Below, in pieces: positions 10,549-19,746 of a stretch of 64,000 nucleotides of DNA. Within the stretch, counting starts at the first letter, position 1. Every line of letters begins with the position of its first letter. Source of the stretch: an uncultured Luteitalea sp. (lineage in GTDB: Bacteria; Acidobacteriota; Vicinamibacteria; Vicinamibacterales; Vicinamibacteraceae). The notes beneath the pieces are model-generated. The model was not told the DNA's origin. It ran no database searches and was given only the letters and a program-made list of their open reading frames with translations. The DNA is taken from the NCBI GenBank assembly GCA_934541105.1, contig CAKTDA010000004.1, positions 310,001 through 374,000 of the forward strand, read 5' to 3'. The translations under genes and the position numbers were made by a program.

Positions 10549-10554
10549 CAGCCC

Positions 10555-11565
10555 ATGGCCGTGCTCGTGACCGGCGGCGCCGGATACATCGGCAGCCACA
10601 GCGTCAAGGCGCTGCTGGCCGCCGGGCGCCGCGTCGTCATCCTCGACGATTTCTCGGCCGGTCACCGCGGGGCCTGCGAGGCGCTTGCCTCGATCGCGGC
10701 CCCGGGACAGCTGGCCGTCGTCGAGGCGGGCATCGACGACACGGCCACCGTCGCCGCGGTGTGCCGCGACCACGGCGTCGATGCCGTCATGCACTTTGCC
10801 GCGTGGCTGTCGGTGGCCGACTCGGTGGCCGACCCGACCGGCTACTACCGCAACAACGTCGGTGGCACGATCGGCCTGCTCGACGGCCTGCGGCAGGCGG
10901 GCGTCACGCGGCTCGTCTTCTCGTCGACGTGCGCGACGTACGGCGAACCGCAGCGTGTGCCGATCGACGAAGCCCACCCGCAGCAGCCGATCAACGCCTA
11001 CGGCGAGACGAAGCTGGCCATCGAACGTGCGCTGCCGCACCTCGAGGCCGCCTGCGGCCTGCGGAGCGTCGCGCTGCGATACTTCAACGCGGCGGGCGCC
11101 GATCCGGACGGCCTGCTCGGCGAGGACCACGATCCCGAGATCCACATCATCCCGCGCGCAATCTTCGCGGCCCGTGGTGGCGGGGAACTGCAGGTGTTCG
11201 GTGACGACTACCCGACGCCCGACGGCACCTGCCTGCGCGACTACATCCACGTGACCGACCTGGCCGACGCCCACGTGCGGGCCCTCGAGTCGCTCGAGCG
11301 CGGGGGACCCTCGGCTCGCTTCAACGTCGGCACCGGGCAGCCGCACTCGGTGCGGGCCGTCATCGACGCCGTCGCACGCGTGGCGGGCCGTCCGGTCCCG
11401 CATACGATCGGACCGCGCCGCCCCGGTGACCCCTCGGCGCTGTTCGCGGCAAACGATGCCATCCGGTCGGCCCTCGGCTGGACTCCGTCGTACGCCGACC
11501 TCGACGCCATCGTCGGCACCGCGTGGCGGTGGCATGACGCCCACCCCCACGGTTATGCCGATTGA
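10555..11565 (+). CDS. galE: UDP-glucose 4-epimerase
   Basis: A 336-residue NAD-dependent epimerase interconverting UDP-glucose and UDP-galactose. It shows VLVTGGAGYIGSH at residues 3-15, FSSTCATYGEP with the catalytic Ser/Thr, YGETK around residues 147-151, and the GalE-specific LRYFNAAGADPDG and CLRDYIHVTDLADAHVRALE. Its length equals the family norm. It lies six bases after ugd and 19 bases before msbA, probably in one operon, and supplies UDP-galactose for the surface polysaccharide. Confidence 0.93.
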   Translation: MAVLVTGGAGYIGSHSVKALLAAGRRVVILDDFSAGHRGACEALASIAAPGQLAVVEAGIDDTATVAAVCRDHGVDAVMHFAAWLSVADSVADPTGYYRNNVGGTIGLLDGLRQAGVTRLVFSSTCATYGEPQRVPIDEAHPQQPINAYGETKLAIERALPHLEAACGLRSVALRYFNAAGADPDGLLGEDHDPEIHIIPRAIFAARGGGELQVFGDDYPTPDGTCLRDYIHVTDLADAHVRALESLERGGPSARFNVGTGQPHSVRAVIDAVARVAGRPVPHTIGPRRPGDPSALFAANDAIRSALGWTPSYADLDAIVGTAWRWHDAHPHGYAD

Positions 11566-11584
11566 GGGCCGATAACCCGAGCGA

Positions 11585-13381
11585 GTGACTGTCCTCCTCC
11601 GGCTGCTCCGCTACGCCGCGCCTCATCGGGGGCGGCTCCTTGCCGCCTTCGCGGCCATGGTGGCCTATGCCGCGGCATCGGCGGGCGTCGTCTACCTCAT
11701 CAAGCCGATCTTCGACCAGGCGCTCGGCAACCAGTCCGAGTTGCCGGCCATCGCGCTGGCCATCGTCGGCGTGTACCTGATCAAGGGGCTCGGTGCGTAC
11801 CTGTCGGCCTACCTCATGACAGACGTCGGTCAACGGGTGGTACGCGACATCAGGAACCAGATGTTCGGGCACGTGCTGGGGCAGTCGGCGGCGTTCTTCT
11901 CGCGCCGGTCCACGGGGCAGCTCCTCTCGCGGGTCAACAACGACGTCAACCAGGTGCAGCAGGTGGTCTCGCAGACCATCGGTGACCTGATCCGCGAGGG
12001 CTTCGCGCTCGTTGCCTATACCGGGCTGCTCTTCTACCACGATGCCCGGCTCGCACTCGTCTCGTTGACCGGTGCCCCGGTCCTGATCTACCCGCTCGTG
12101 CGGCTCGGCCAGCGTGTGCGCAAGCGGGGCCGCCTCTCGCAGGAGCAGCTCGAGCACCTCACGCACATCACCACCGAGGCCTTCGCCGGCCAGCGCATCG
12201 TCAAGGCCTTTGGCGCCGAGGCGCGCGAGCAGGCACGGTTCGAGGAGGCCTCGCACCGCGTCTACCGGACGAACATGAAGGTCACGAGCACCGTCTCGGC
12301 ACTGCCGCCGCTGATGGAGTGGCTCGGTGGCATCGCGGTGGCGGGCATGCTCTGGTACGGCGCCTCGCAGATCGGGCAGGGCCGACTGACGATGGGCGAA
12401 TTCATGCTCTTCGTGACGACGCTGTTCCTGATGTACGAGCCGATCAAGCGCCTGAGCCGCGTGAACGCGACGCTGCAGCAGGCGCTTGCCGCCGCCCAGC
12501 GCATCTTCGAACTGCTCGACACGCACACCGAGGTCGTCGACCGGGACGGCGCCGTCGAGATGCCGCGCCCGAGGCGCGGCGTCGAGTTCCGCGACGTGAG
12601 TTTCGCGTATGCCGATCGCGACCGTCGCACCGTGCTCGACGGCGTCTCGTTCCGGGTGGACGCGGGCGAGATGGTGGCGATCGTCGGGCTCAGCGGCGCC
12701 GGCAAGACCACCCTCATCAACCTGCTGCCGCGGTTCTACGACGTGACGGGCGGCGCCATCCTCATCGACGGCCTCGACGTCCGCGAGGCGACCATCGCCT
12801 CGCTGCGCACGCACGTCGGCCTCGTCACCCAGGAGACCGTCCTCTTCGACGACACGGTGGCGCACAACATCGCGTACGGACGTCCTGACGCATCGCGCGA
12901 CGAGGTCGTGGCCGCGGCGCGGGCGGCTCATGCCCACGAGTTCGTCGCGATGCTGCCCGATGGCTACGACACGCGGATTGGCGAGCGTGGCAGCCGCCTC
13001 AGCGGAGGCCAGCGCCAGCGGCTCGCGATCGCGCGGGCGCTGCTGAAGGACCCGCCCATCCTGATCCTCGACGAGGCGACGTCGGCACTCGACGCCGAGT
13101 CGGAGCGCCTCGTCCAGGACGCGCTGCAGACGCTGATGCGCAACCGGACGTCGTTCGTCATCGCGCACCGGCTGTCCACCGTCCGCTCGGCCCATCGCAT
13201 TGTCGTCCTCGAGCAGGGGCGGATTGCCGAGATGGGACGCCATGACGAACTGCTGGCACGCCCCGGCGGCGTCTACAACCGACTCTACGCCCTGCAGATG
13301 TTCGGCAATGGCCTCGACGCGGGCGCCGCGGGCAGCAGCATGCGGCCGCCGGAGCCCCTGCCCGTACACGGAGACCGATGA
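11585..13381 (+). CDS. msbA: MsbA-type lipid/polysaccharide ABC exporter (fused permease-ATPase)
   Basis: A 598-residue half-transporter with six N-terminal membrane helices and a C-terminal nucleotide-binding domain. The Walker A motif GLSGAGKTT is near residue 367, the LSGGQRQR signature near 472, and Walker B LILDEATSALD just after. ALGNQSELPAIALAIVGVYL and the intracellular loop HITTEAFAGQRIVKAFGAE resemble MsbA, which flips lipid A-core across the inner membrane as a homodimer. In this locus it could instead flip another glycolipid. The start is a GTG at 11585. The stop overlaps the yicC start by four bases (ATGA), linking the polysaccharide genes to the housekeeping block. Confidence 0.88.
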   Translation: MTVLLRLLRYAAPHRGRLLAAFAAMVAYAAASAGVVYLIKPIFDQALGNQSELPAIALAIVGVYLIKGLGAYLSAYLMTDVGQRVVRDIRNQMFGHVLGQSAAFFSRRSTGQLLSRVNNDVNQVQQVVSQTIGDLIREGFALVAYTGLLFYHDARLALVSLTGAPVLIYPLVRLGQRVRKRGRLSQEQLEHLTHITTEAFAGQRIVKAFGAEAREQARFEEASHRVYRTNMKVTSTVSALPPLMEWLGGIAVAGMLWYGASQIGQGRLTMGEFMLFVTTLFLMYEPIKRLSRVNATLQQALAAAQRIFELLDTHTEVVDRDGAVEMPRPRRGVEFRDVSFAYADRDRRTVLDGVSFRVDAGEMVAIVGLSGAGKTTLINLLPRFYDVTGGAILIDGLDVREATIASLRTHVGLVTQETVLFDDTVAHNIAYGRPDASRDEVVAAARAAHAHEFVAMLPDGYDTRIGERGSRLSGGQRQRLAIARALLKDPPILILDEATSALDAESERLVQDALQTLMRNRTSFVIAHRLSTVRSAHRIVVLEQGRIAEMGRHDELLARPGGVYNRLYALQMFGNGLDAGAAGSSMRPPEPLPVHGDR

Positions 13382-14262
13382 TCACCTCGATGACCGGCTT
13401 TGCCGCCGCGACGCGCGAGACCGACGACCTCGTCGTCAACGTCACCCTGCGCGCCGTCAACCACCGGCACCTCGACGTGCAGTTCCGGCTGCCACCGTCG
13501 ATTCAGGCGCTCGAGCCCGCCTTGCGGGCTGCCATCCAGCGTCACGTGGCCCGGGGCCGGCTCGAGGTCGCGCTCGTGGTGCAGGAGCGGGTCGAGCCGA
13601 CGACCGTCGTGGAGATCGACGAGGGCCTCGTGCGCGCCGTCGCGTCGGCGCTCGACACCGTCCGGGCGACAGGCCTCGTGGAGGGCGCGCTGGCGCCCGG
13701 CGACGTGCTGCGGCTGCCGCAGGTCCTGAAGGTGCGCGAGGAGCGGCCGGGGATCGACGAGGCCCGACTGGCCGAGGTCGTGGAAGGTGCGCTCGAGGAC
13801 GCGCTCGCCGGCCTCACGGAGATGCGCCGGAAGGAAGGGCAGTTCCTGGCGGCCGAGCTCGAAGAGCGCCGGCAGGCGCTCATCGGCCTTGCCGCTGCCA
13901 TCGATGACGCGAGCCGGGAGGGAGCCGATGCACTGGCCCGGCGCCTGCACGAGCGTGTGGCCGAGTTCCGCCTCGACCCGCAGGTCGATGACGCGGCAAT
14001 CGCGGCCGAGGTGGTGAAGTTCGTGGCCCGGTCCGACATCCGGGAGGAGCTCGTCCGGCTGCGCGCCCACGTCAGCCACTGGGCCGACCTGGTGGCGGGG
14101 GAGGACCCCGTCGGGCGCAAGCTCGACTTCCTGCTCCAGGAGATGAACCGCGAGGTGAATACAATAGGCTCCAAGGCCGAGGGCCCCCGCGTGTCTGCGC
14201 TGGTGGTCACGGCAAAGGCCGAGCTCGAGAAGATGCGGGAGCAGGTCCAGAATGTCGAGTGA
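13378..14262 (+). CDS. yicC: YicC/YloC-family endoribonuclease
   Basis: This 294-residue protein begins with the diagnostic ITSMTGFAAATRETDDLVVN and has RAVNHRHLDVQFRLP. Near the C-terminus DFLLQEMNREVNTIGSKAEG is the strongly conserved end block of the family. Work on YicC in E. coli and YloC in Bacillus shows endoribonuclease activity in RNA turnover; that is family knowledge. The gene overlaps msbA by four bases and gmk by eleven. The neighbourhood yicC-gmk-rpoZ is widely conserved in bacteria and supports the call. Confidence 0.93.
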   Translation: MITSMTGFAAATRETDDLVVNVTLRAVNHRHLDVQFRLPPSIQALEPALRAAIQRHVARGRLEVALVVQERVEPTTVVEIDEGLVRAVASALDTVRATGLVEGALAPGDVLRLPQVLKVREERPGIDEARLAEVVEGALEDALAGLTEMRRKEGQFLAAELEERRQALIGLAAAIDDASREGADALARRLHERVAEFRLDPQVDDAAIAAEVVKFVARSDIREELVRLRAHVSHWADLVAGEDPVGRKLDFLLQEMNREVNTIGSKAEGPRVSALVVTAKAELEKMREQVQNVE

Positions 14263-14908
14263 CGCGGGGCCGGGGCCCCTTGCAGGCGGCGGCCGGCTGT
14301 TCGTGGTCTCGGCGCCCTCCGGGACCGGCAAGACGACGGTCGTCGAACGGCTGGTCCAGGTGGTACCGGGCCTCACCATGTCGCGCAGCTATACGTCGCG
14401 GGCGGCACGGGCCGGGGAGCGCGACGGGATCGACTATAATTTCGTGTCCCGCGCCACGTTCGACGCGATGGTGGAGCGGGGTGAGTTCCTCGAGCACGCC
14501 GACGTCTTCGGCAATCTCTACGGCACGGGACGCGCCGACGCCGAGCGCCTGATGGCCTCCGGCAAGGACGTGGTGCTGGTCATCGACGTCCAGGGCGCGG
14601 TGCAGGTCCGGGCCACGGGCATTCCGCTCGTGACCGTGTTCGTGCTGCCGCCGTCGTTCGAGGTGCTCGAACAGCGCCTGCGCGGACGGGGCAAGGACTC
14701 CGATGCCGCCATCAGGCGCCGGCTCGACACGGCCCGCCTCGAGGTGGCCGCGTACGAGGAGTACGACTACGTCGTCGTCAACGACGACCTCGATGCCTGC
14801 GTGATGGCCATGCGCAGCATCATCATGGCCGAGCGGGTGCGCCGGGAGCGCATGCGCCAGAAGGCCGACGCGATTCTCGGGACGTTCGGCGCACAGCCGG
14901 TCGCCTGA
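14252..14908 (+). CDS. gmk: Guanylate kinase
   Basis: A 218-residue enzyme phosphorylating GMP (and dGMP) with ATP. The P-loop SAPSGTGKTT is at residues 20-29, followed by SRSYTSRAARAGERDGIDYN and FVSRATFDAMVERGEFLEHA, the GMP-binding region. VLVIDVQGAVQVRATG and IRRRLDTARLEVAAYEEYDY complete the fold. The start at 14252 overlaps the end of yicC by 11 bases; a short glycine/proline-rich leader precedes the P-loop strand. It is part of the conserved yicC-gmk-rpoZ-coaBC run. Confidence 0.95.
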   Translation: MSSDAGPGPLAGGGRLFVVSAPSGTGKTTVVERLVQVVPGLTMSRSYTSRAARAGERDGIDYNFVSRATFDAMVERGEFLEHADVFGNLYGTGRADAERLMASGKDVVLVIDVQGAVQVRATGIPLVTVFVLPPSFEVLEQRLRGRGKDSDAAIRRRLDTARLEVAAYEEYDYVVVNDDLDACVMAMRSIIMAERVRRERMRQKADAILGTFGAQPVA

Positions 14909-14965
14909 GCCCGCGAGCCGACAGGGGCCGGCCGAGCGCCCCCTAGACAGGACCGTTCACGACCC

Positions 14966-15163
14966 ATGATGGTTGATCGCAGCACGCTTCCCAACGCCTT
15001 CGAGTTCGTCGTCGTCGCCTCCCTGCGCGCCAAGCAGCTGCTCCAGGGGTGCCTGCCGAAGATCGAGCCGGAGGGCAAGCCGGCCCGCACCGCGCAGCGC
15101 GAGGTGCTCGAGGGGTACGTCCAGCCCATGCAGGAAGATCCGGCCGAGTCGGCGCTTCAGTAG
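14966..15163 (+). CDS. rpoZ: RNA polymerase omega subunit
   Basis: A 65-residue omega subunit, which helps fold and assemble the beta' subunit of RNA polymerase. FEFVVVASLRAKQLLQGCLP matches the conserved helix of the family (usually FELVxVAAxRARQL) and is followed by a short acidic tail. Two adjacent ATG codons at 14966 and 14969 can both serve as start. It sits between gmk and coaBC, the standard context in many phyla, and this is strong support for such a short gene. The -10-like TAGACAGGA region upstream is weak, so it may be co-transcribed with gmk. Confidence 0.9.
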   Translation: MMVDRSTLPNAFEFVVVASLRAKQLLQGCLPKIEPEGKPARTAQREVLEGYVQPMQEDPAESALQ

Positions 15164-15217
15164 GCGCACGGACCGGCAGCCTGCCGCTGCCGACGACTGG
15201 TTCACAGGAGGCGAGAC

Positions 15218-16438
15218 ATGGCCCTCGTGGCCGTCGGCGTCAGCGGAGGCATCAGCGCCTACAAGGCAGTCGAGGTGGTGCGGCAGCTCCAGAAGGCCGG
15301 CCACCAGGTCGCGGTCGTGATGACGCGGTCGGCGACGCGCTTCGTGGGGCCGCTGACGTTCGAAGCCATCACGCAGCGTCGCGTCATCACGAGCCAGTGG
15401 GCGGCGGGCGCCAATGCCGACATCGAGCACATCGCGCTCGCGTCGGAGGCCGCGCTGCTGCTCGTGGTGCCGGCCACCGCCAACACCATCGCCCGCCTCG
15501 CGCACGGCATGGCCAACGACTTCCTGACCTCGCTGGCCCTCGCCACACGCGCGCCGGTGCTCCTTGCGCCGGCCATGAACACGCACATGTACGACCACGT
15601 CGCCACGCAGGCCAACATGGCAGTGCTGCGCGCGCGCGGCGTGCGGTTCGTCGAGCCCGGCGAGGGCTACCTCGCCTGCGGCTGGATCGGCAAGGGCCGG
15701 CTGGCCGAGCCCGACGTCATTGCCGCGGACGCATTGCAGATCATCGCGCCGCAGCCGCTCCTGCGCGGACGCCGCGTCATCGTCACGGCCGGTCCGACCT
15801 ACGAGGACCTCGATCCGGTGCGCTACATCGGCAACAGGTCCACGGGCCGGATGGGCATCGCGGTTGCCGACGAGGCCGCGCGCCGGGGCGCCGACGTGAC
15901 GCTCGTGCTCGGGCCGGGCACCGTCGATCCGCCGGCAGGCGTCCGCACGGTGCGCGTGCGATCCGCGCGCGAGATGCACGCGGCCGTCGTTGCCGCGCGC
16001 GACGCCGCCGATGCCATCGTCATGGCCGCGGCCGTGGCCGACTACACGCCCGCAGGCGGTGCCGCGTCCGACAAGGTCAAGAAGCAGGACGGCGATCTCG
16101 CGCTCGTCCTCGAACGCACGCCCGACATCCTCGCCGAGCTCGGACGCTGGCGGGCCGGGCGGCCCCATCCCGTGCTCGTCGGCTTTGCGGCGGAAACCGC
16201 GGACGTCCTCGACCACGCCCGGCAGAAGCGCGAGCGCAAGCAGGTGGATCTCATCGTCGCCAACGACGTCGCACAGCCCGGTGCGGGCTTCGCGGTGGAC
16301 ACCAACATCGCCAGCTTCGTCACCGCAGACGGCGTGGAGTCGTACCCGCTCGAGGCCAAGTCGGCGCTTGCGGTCCGCCTCGTCGAGTTCGTCGCACGGC
16401 GCCTCGCCGCCGCACCGGCAGCCACGCCCGTCCCATGA
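15218..16438 (+). CDS. coaBC: Bifunctional phosphopantothenoylcysteine decarboxylase / phosphopantothenate-cysteine ligase
   Basis: A 406-residue fusion enzyme for two steps of coenzyme A synthesis. The N-terminal flavoprotein half (CoaC, residues ~1-180) begins VAVGVSGGISAYKAVEVVRQ and contains VPATANTIARLAHGMAND and PAMNTHMYDH. The C-terminal half (CoaB) contains VIVTAGPTYEDLDPVRYIGN, STGRMGIAVADEAARRGADV, the AAAVADYTP motif, KVKKQDG with the conserved lysine pair, and VGFAAETAD. The start is supported by ACAGGAGGCGAGAC directly upstream, one of the best ribosome-binding sites in the window. The stop overlaps the next start (ATGA). Confidence 0.96.
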   Translation: MALVAVGVSGGISAYKAVEVVRQLQKAGHQVAVVMTRSATRFVGPLTFEAITQRRVITSQWAAGANADIEHIALASEAALLLVVPATANTIARLAHGMANDFLTSLALATRAPVLLAPAMNTHMYDHVATQANMAVLRARGVRFVEPGEGYLACGWIGKGRLAEPDVIAADALQIIAPQPLLRGRRVIVTAGPTYEDLDPVRYIGNRSTGRMGIAVADEAARRGADVTLVLGPGTVDPPAGVRTVRVRSAREMHAAVVAARDAADAIVMAAAVADYTPAGGAASDKVKKQDGDLALVLERTPDILAELGRWRAGRPHPVLVGFAAETADVLDHARQKRERKQVDLIVANDVAQPGAGFAVDTNIASFVTADGVESYPLEAKSALAVRLVEFVARRLAAAPAATPVP

Positions 16439-17235
16439 GCGAGTCGTCCGATCCCCGCGCGCAGTTGCGCGCCCACCTGCAGCTCTACGCCGACCTCGGC
16501 GTCACCGGCTTCTCGCGCGATGCCGCGTGGTCCGCGAATGCCTCGCGTCCGTCGATGCCCGTCGCTGACCAAACACCGCTCGATGCGCCGTCCCTTGCGA
16601 GTCCATCGCCGTCAGGCACGGCGCTTGATGCAGAGCCGATCACGGCCGTCGCAGACGATGAGCTCGGGGCCCTGTCGTCGCTCGGCGCACTGCAGGCGCA
16701 CATCGGTCCTGCGTGCACCCGCTGCAAGCTCTGCACGCTCGGGCGGCGTCAGGTCGTCTTCGGCGTGGGCAATCCCGAGGCGGACCTCATGTTCGTCGGC
16801 GAGGCGCCGGGCAGTGACGAGGACGTGCAGGGCATCCCGTTCGTCGGCCGCGCGGGGCAGTTGCTGACGAAGATCATCGAGGCCATCGAACTCGGCCGCG
16901 ACGATGTCTACATCGCGAACGTGATCAAGTGCCGGCCGCCGGGCAACAGGAATCCGGAACCGGACGAAGTGCTGACCTGCGAGCCGTTCCTCTTTCGGCA
17001 GATCGACATCGTGCAGCCGCGCGTGATCGTCGCGCTCGGCAAGTTCGCGGCGCAGACGCTCCTGCGCACCGACACGCCGATCACGCGCCTGCGCGGCCGC
17101 GTCCACCCGTTCCGCGGGGCTCACCTCGTGCCCACGTTCCACCCGGCCTACCTCCTGCGCAGCCCTGACAAGAAGCGCGAGACCTGGGAGGACATGAAGC
17201 TGGTTCGCTCGCTCCTCCGCGGCGAGGCACGCTGA
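16435..17235 (+). CDS. Family 4 uracil-DNA glycosylase, iron-sulfur type
   Basis: A 266-residue DNA repair enzyme that removes uracil from DNA. Residues ~85-266 are the catalytic domain: CTRCKLC (94-100), VFGVGNPEADLMFVGEAPGS with the water-activating region, FVGRAGQLLTKII, then NVIKCRPPGNRNPEPDE with a later cysteine (LTC), and FHPAYLLRSP. The two cysteine pairs would bind a [4Fe-4S] cluster as in family-4 enzymes. The first ~85 residues are a low-complexity Ala/Pro/Ser linker after a short helix and look disordered. The start at 16435 overlaps coaBC (ATGA) and the stop overlaps priA by one base. Confidence 0.93.
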   Translation: MSESSDPRAQLRAHLQLYADLGVTGFSRDAAWSANASRPSMPVADQTPLDAPSLASPSPSGTALDAEPITAVADDELGALSSLGALQAHIGPACTRCKLCTLGRRQVVFGVGNPEADLMFVGEAPGSDEDVQGIPFVGRAGQLLTKIIEAIELGRDDVYIANVIKCRPPGNRNPEPDEVLTCEPFLFRQIDIVQPRVIVALGKFAAQTLLRTDTPITRLRGRVHPFRGAHLVPTFHPAYLLRSPDKKRETWEDMKLVRSLLRGEAR

Positions 17236-19706
17236 TGCGGCTGGTCCGCGTGGCCGTGCCCGTGCCCGGGCTCGGCCTGCTGACCTATCGGCTGCCCGAT
17301 CGGCTCCAGGCGCCGCGCGGCACCCGGGTCGTCGTGCAGGTCGGCCCGCGCAAGCTCACGGGCCTCGTGACGCACGACAACGCGACCACGGAGGACTCGC
17401 CGGCCCGGCTGCGCGACGTGCTCGAGGTCCTCGACGACGTGACGTTCCTGCCGGGCGAGATCGTCGACCTCGCGCTGTGGGTCGGTGACTACTACATGGC
17501 GGGGCCGGGCGAGGTGGTTGCCGCCGCCATGCCGCCCAAGGGCTGGCTGCGCGGAGACATGACCCTCGCGCTGGCGGAGGATGCCGGGGACTCGGCTCCG
17601 CCGGTCCACCGCGAACTCCCGCTCGATCAACCGCTCGACGAGGCCATCCTGCACCTCCTGCACGAGAAGGGCCCGGTGCTGCGCCGCCAGGTGCCGCGGG
17701 TGATCGCGTCGCGGGTGCGCGACGGCGACGCGACGGCTGATGCGGTCTCGCGTGCGGTGCGCCGGCTCCTGCGGTCGGGGCAGGTGCGGCTGCAGCCGGT
17801 CGTGACCGGGCGCGCCGACGCGTCGCGCAAGCGGCGGTGGATACGCCCGACGGCCCTGGCGTCCGACCACGGCGCGATGCGCCTCGGCGCCCGGCAGGCG
17901 GCGGCCTGCGCGGTGCTCCGCGCGGCACCCGACGGCATCGAGGCCACGCGGTTGCGCGACCATGGCGTGGGCAGCGAGGTGATCCGCCGGCTCGTGGCGC
18001 TCGGCCTCGCGCAGGTCGAGTGGCGGGCGGCCGAGCGCGATCCGTTCGAGAGCGGGTCGGCCGGCACGTCCGACGTCCTGGCCGGCGAGACGTTCCTGCC
18101 GCTCACGGGCGAGCAGGCCGACGCGATTGGCGTGCTCGAACCACTCATGGGGCGCGGGTTCCACGCGGCGCTGCTGCACGGCGTCACCGGCAGCGGCAAG
18201 ACGCAGGTCTACCTGCGCCTCGCGCAGGCGGCCCTTGCGGCAGGGCGCGGCGTGCTGCTGCTGGTGCCCGAGATTGCGCTCACATCCGCGGTGGCCTCGC
18301 TGTTCCGCCGCGCGTTCGGTGGACGCCTTGCCATCCAGCACAGCGCGCTCTCGGACGGCGAGCGCTACGACCAGTGGCACCGCATCCGTCGCGGCGAGGT
18401 GGACATCGTCATCGGCACGCGGTCGGCGGTCTTCGCGCCGCTGCCACGGCTCGGCCTCGTGATCGTGGACGAGGAGCACGACACCGCCTACAAGCAGGAG
18501 GAGAGCCCGCGGTATCACGGGCGAGACGCGGCGCTCGTGCGGGCGCGCGACGCCGGGGCGCTGGCGGTGCTTGGCTCCGCGACGCCGTCGCTCGAGACGT
18601 GGCGGCATGCGTCGGACGGTCGTTACCTGTTGGTGCGCATGCGGCAGCGCGTCAACGACAGGCCGCTTGCCGACGTGCAGACGATCGACATGCGCGCGGT
18701 GCTTGCCGACGAAGGGCCGGACGTCGTGCTGAGCCAGCCGCTGCGCCAGGCGCTCGCAGCCTGCCTCGAGCGGCGCGAGCAGGCCATGGTGCTCCTGAAC
18801 CGCCGCGGATACGCGCCGTCGCTGCTGTGCCGCGGCTGCGGCAGCACCGCCGAGTGCCCCAACTGCGCGGTCACGCTCACGGTCCACCGGCGCGCCGGCG
18901 AGGTGCGGTGCCACTACTGCGGCTACGCGACGCGCATGCCGACGATATGCCCGTCGTGCAGCGGCGAGTTCCTCGAGTATGCGGGCGTCGGCACCGAACG
19001 GGTGGAGCAGGCGGTGCTCGACGCCTGCCCGGGGGCGCGGGTTGCGCGCGTCGATCGCGACACGATGCAGCGGCGGGGCGCCATCGGCACCGTGCTCGCG
19101 CGATTCGCACGGCGCGAGATCGACGTGCTCGTGGGCACGCAGATGATTGCCAAGGGGCACGACTTTCCGCAGGTCACGCTCGTCGGCGTCGTGTCGGCCG
19201 ACGTCGGGCTCGGCATGGCGGACTTCCGCGCCGCGGAGCGCACCTTCCAGCTGCTCACGCAGGTCGCCGGCCGGGCGGGCCGCGGACAGGTGCGCGGCAC
19301 GGCGCTCGTGCAGACGCTGCACCCGGAGCACTACGCCATCGAGTTCGCGGCGCAGCAGGCCTACGACGGGTTCGTGGCGCGCGAGATCGAGTTCCGCGAG
19401 AAGATGCGCTACCCGCCCTGGCTGTCGCTCGTCAACATCGTCGTGCGGCACGAGTCGCTGGCGACGGCCCTGAAGGATGCCGGGCTGCTCGTCGAGAAGC
19501 TGCGCGCGGCAGCCGCCTCGCGCTTCGCGGTGCTCGGTCCCGCGCCGGCGCCGCTCGGGCGCTTGCGTGGCGAGTCGCGCGTCCAGGTGTTCCTCAAGGG
19601 ACGCGATCGCGCGGCGATGCGCCAGGCGACGCGTGAGGCGCTCGCGGGTATGACCGCGCTGCACAAGCGGGTCACCGTGGACGTGGACCCGCTCAGCATC
19701 CTCTGA
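17235..19706 (+). CDS. priA: Primosomal replication protein N' (replication restart helicase)
   Basis: An 823-residue superfamily-2 DNA helicase that reloads the replisome at stalled forks. The N-terminal 3'-DNA-binding domain is followed by the helicase core: Walker A LLHGVTGSGKTQVYL around residues 310-325, VIVDEEHDTAYKQEE (DEEH box) near 410, and LGSATPSLE. The zinc-binding insert (CRGCG, CPNC, CHYCGY, CPSC) near 530-580 has all eight cysteines. GVVSADVGLGMADFRAAERT and QVAGRAGRG form motifs V and VI. The start ATG overlaps the stop of the uracil-DNA glycosylase gene by one base. It is the last gene of the rightward housekeeping block. Confidence 0.97.
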   Translation: MRLVRVAVPVPGLGLLTYRLPDRLQAPRGTRVVVQVGPRKLTGLVTHDNATTEDSPARLRDVLEVLDDVTFLPGEIVDLALWVGDYYMAGPGEVVAAAMPPKGWLRGDMTLALAEDAGDSAPPVHRELPLDQPLDEAILHLLHEKGPVLRRQVPRVIASRVRDGDATADAVSRAVRRLLRSGQVRLQPVVTGRADASRKRRWIRPTALASDHGAMRLGARQAAACAVLRAAPDGIEATRLRDHGVGSEVIRRLVALGLAQVEWRAAERDPFESGSAGTSDVLAGETFLPLTGEQADAIGVLEPLMGRGFHAALLHGVTGSGKTQVYLRLAQAALAAGRGVLLLVPEIALTSAVASLFRRAFGGRLAIQHSALSDGERYDQWHRIRRGEVDIVIGTRSAVFAPLPRLGLVIVDEEHDTAYKQEESPRYHGRDAALVRARDAGALAVLGSATPSLETWRHASDGRYLLVRMRQRVNDRPLADVQTIDMRAVLADEGPDVVLSQPLRQALAACLERREQAMVLLNRRGYAPSLLCRGCGSTAECPNCAVTLTVHRRAGEVRCHYCGYATRMPTICPSCSGEFLEYAGVGTERVEQAVLDACPGARVARVDRDTMQRRGAIGTVLARFARREIDVLVGTQMIAKGHDFPQVTLVGVVSADVGLGMADFRAAERTFQLLTQVAGRAGRGQVRGTALVQTLHPEHYAIEFAAQQAYDGFVAREIEFREKMRYPPWLSLVNIVVRHESLATALKDAGLLVEKLRAAAASRFAVLGPAPAPLGRLRGESRVQVFLKGRDRAAMRQATREALAGMTALHKRVTVDVDPLSIL

Positions 19707-19746
19707 GCGCTGCCGGTTCCCCGGTCGAGGTGACGCGACGGCGCGG

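Noticed and set aside
11360..13369. Minus-strand open frame opposite msbA
   Set aside because: Antisense shadow of a certain ABC transporter gene; composition is not protein-like.
17148..19664. Very long minus-strand open frame opposite priA
   Set aside because: It is the antisense of priA in a 70% GC genome, where stop codons are rare. Its translation is Arg/His/Leu-rich with no domain.
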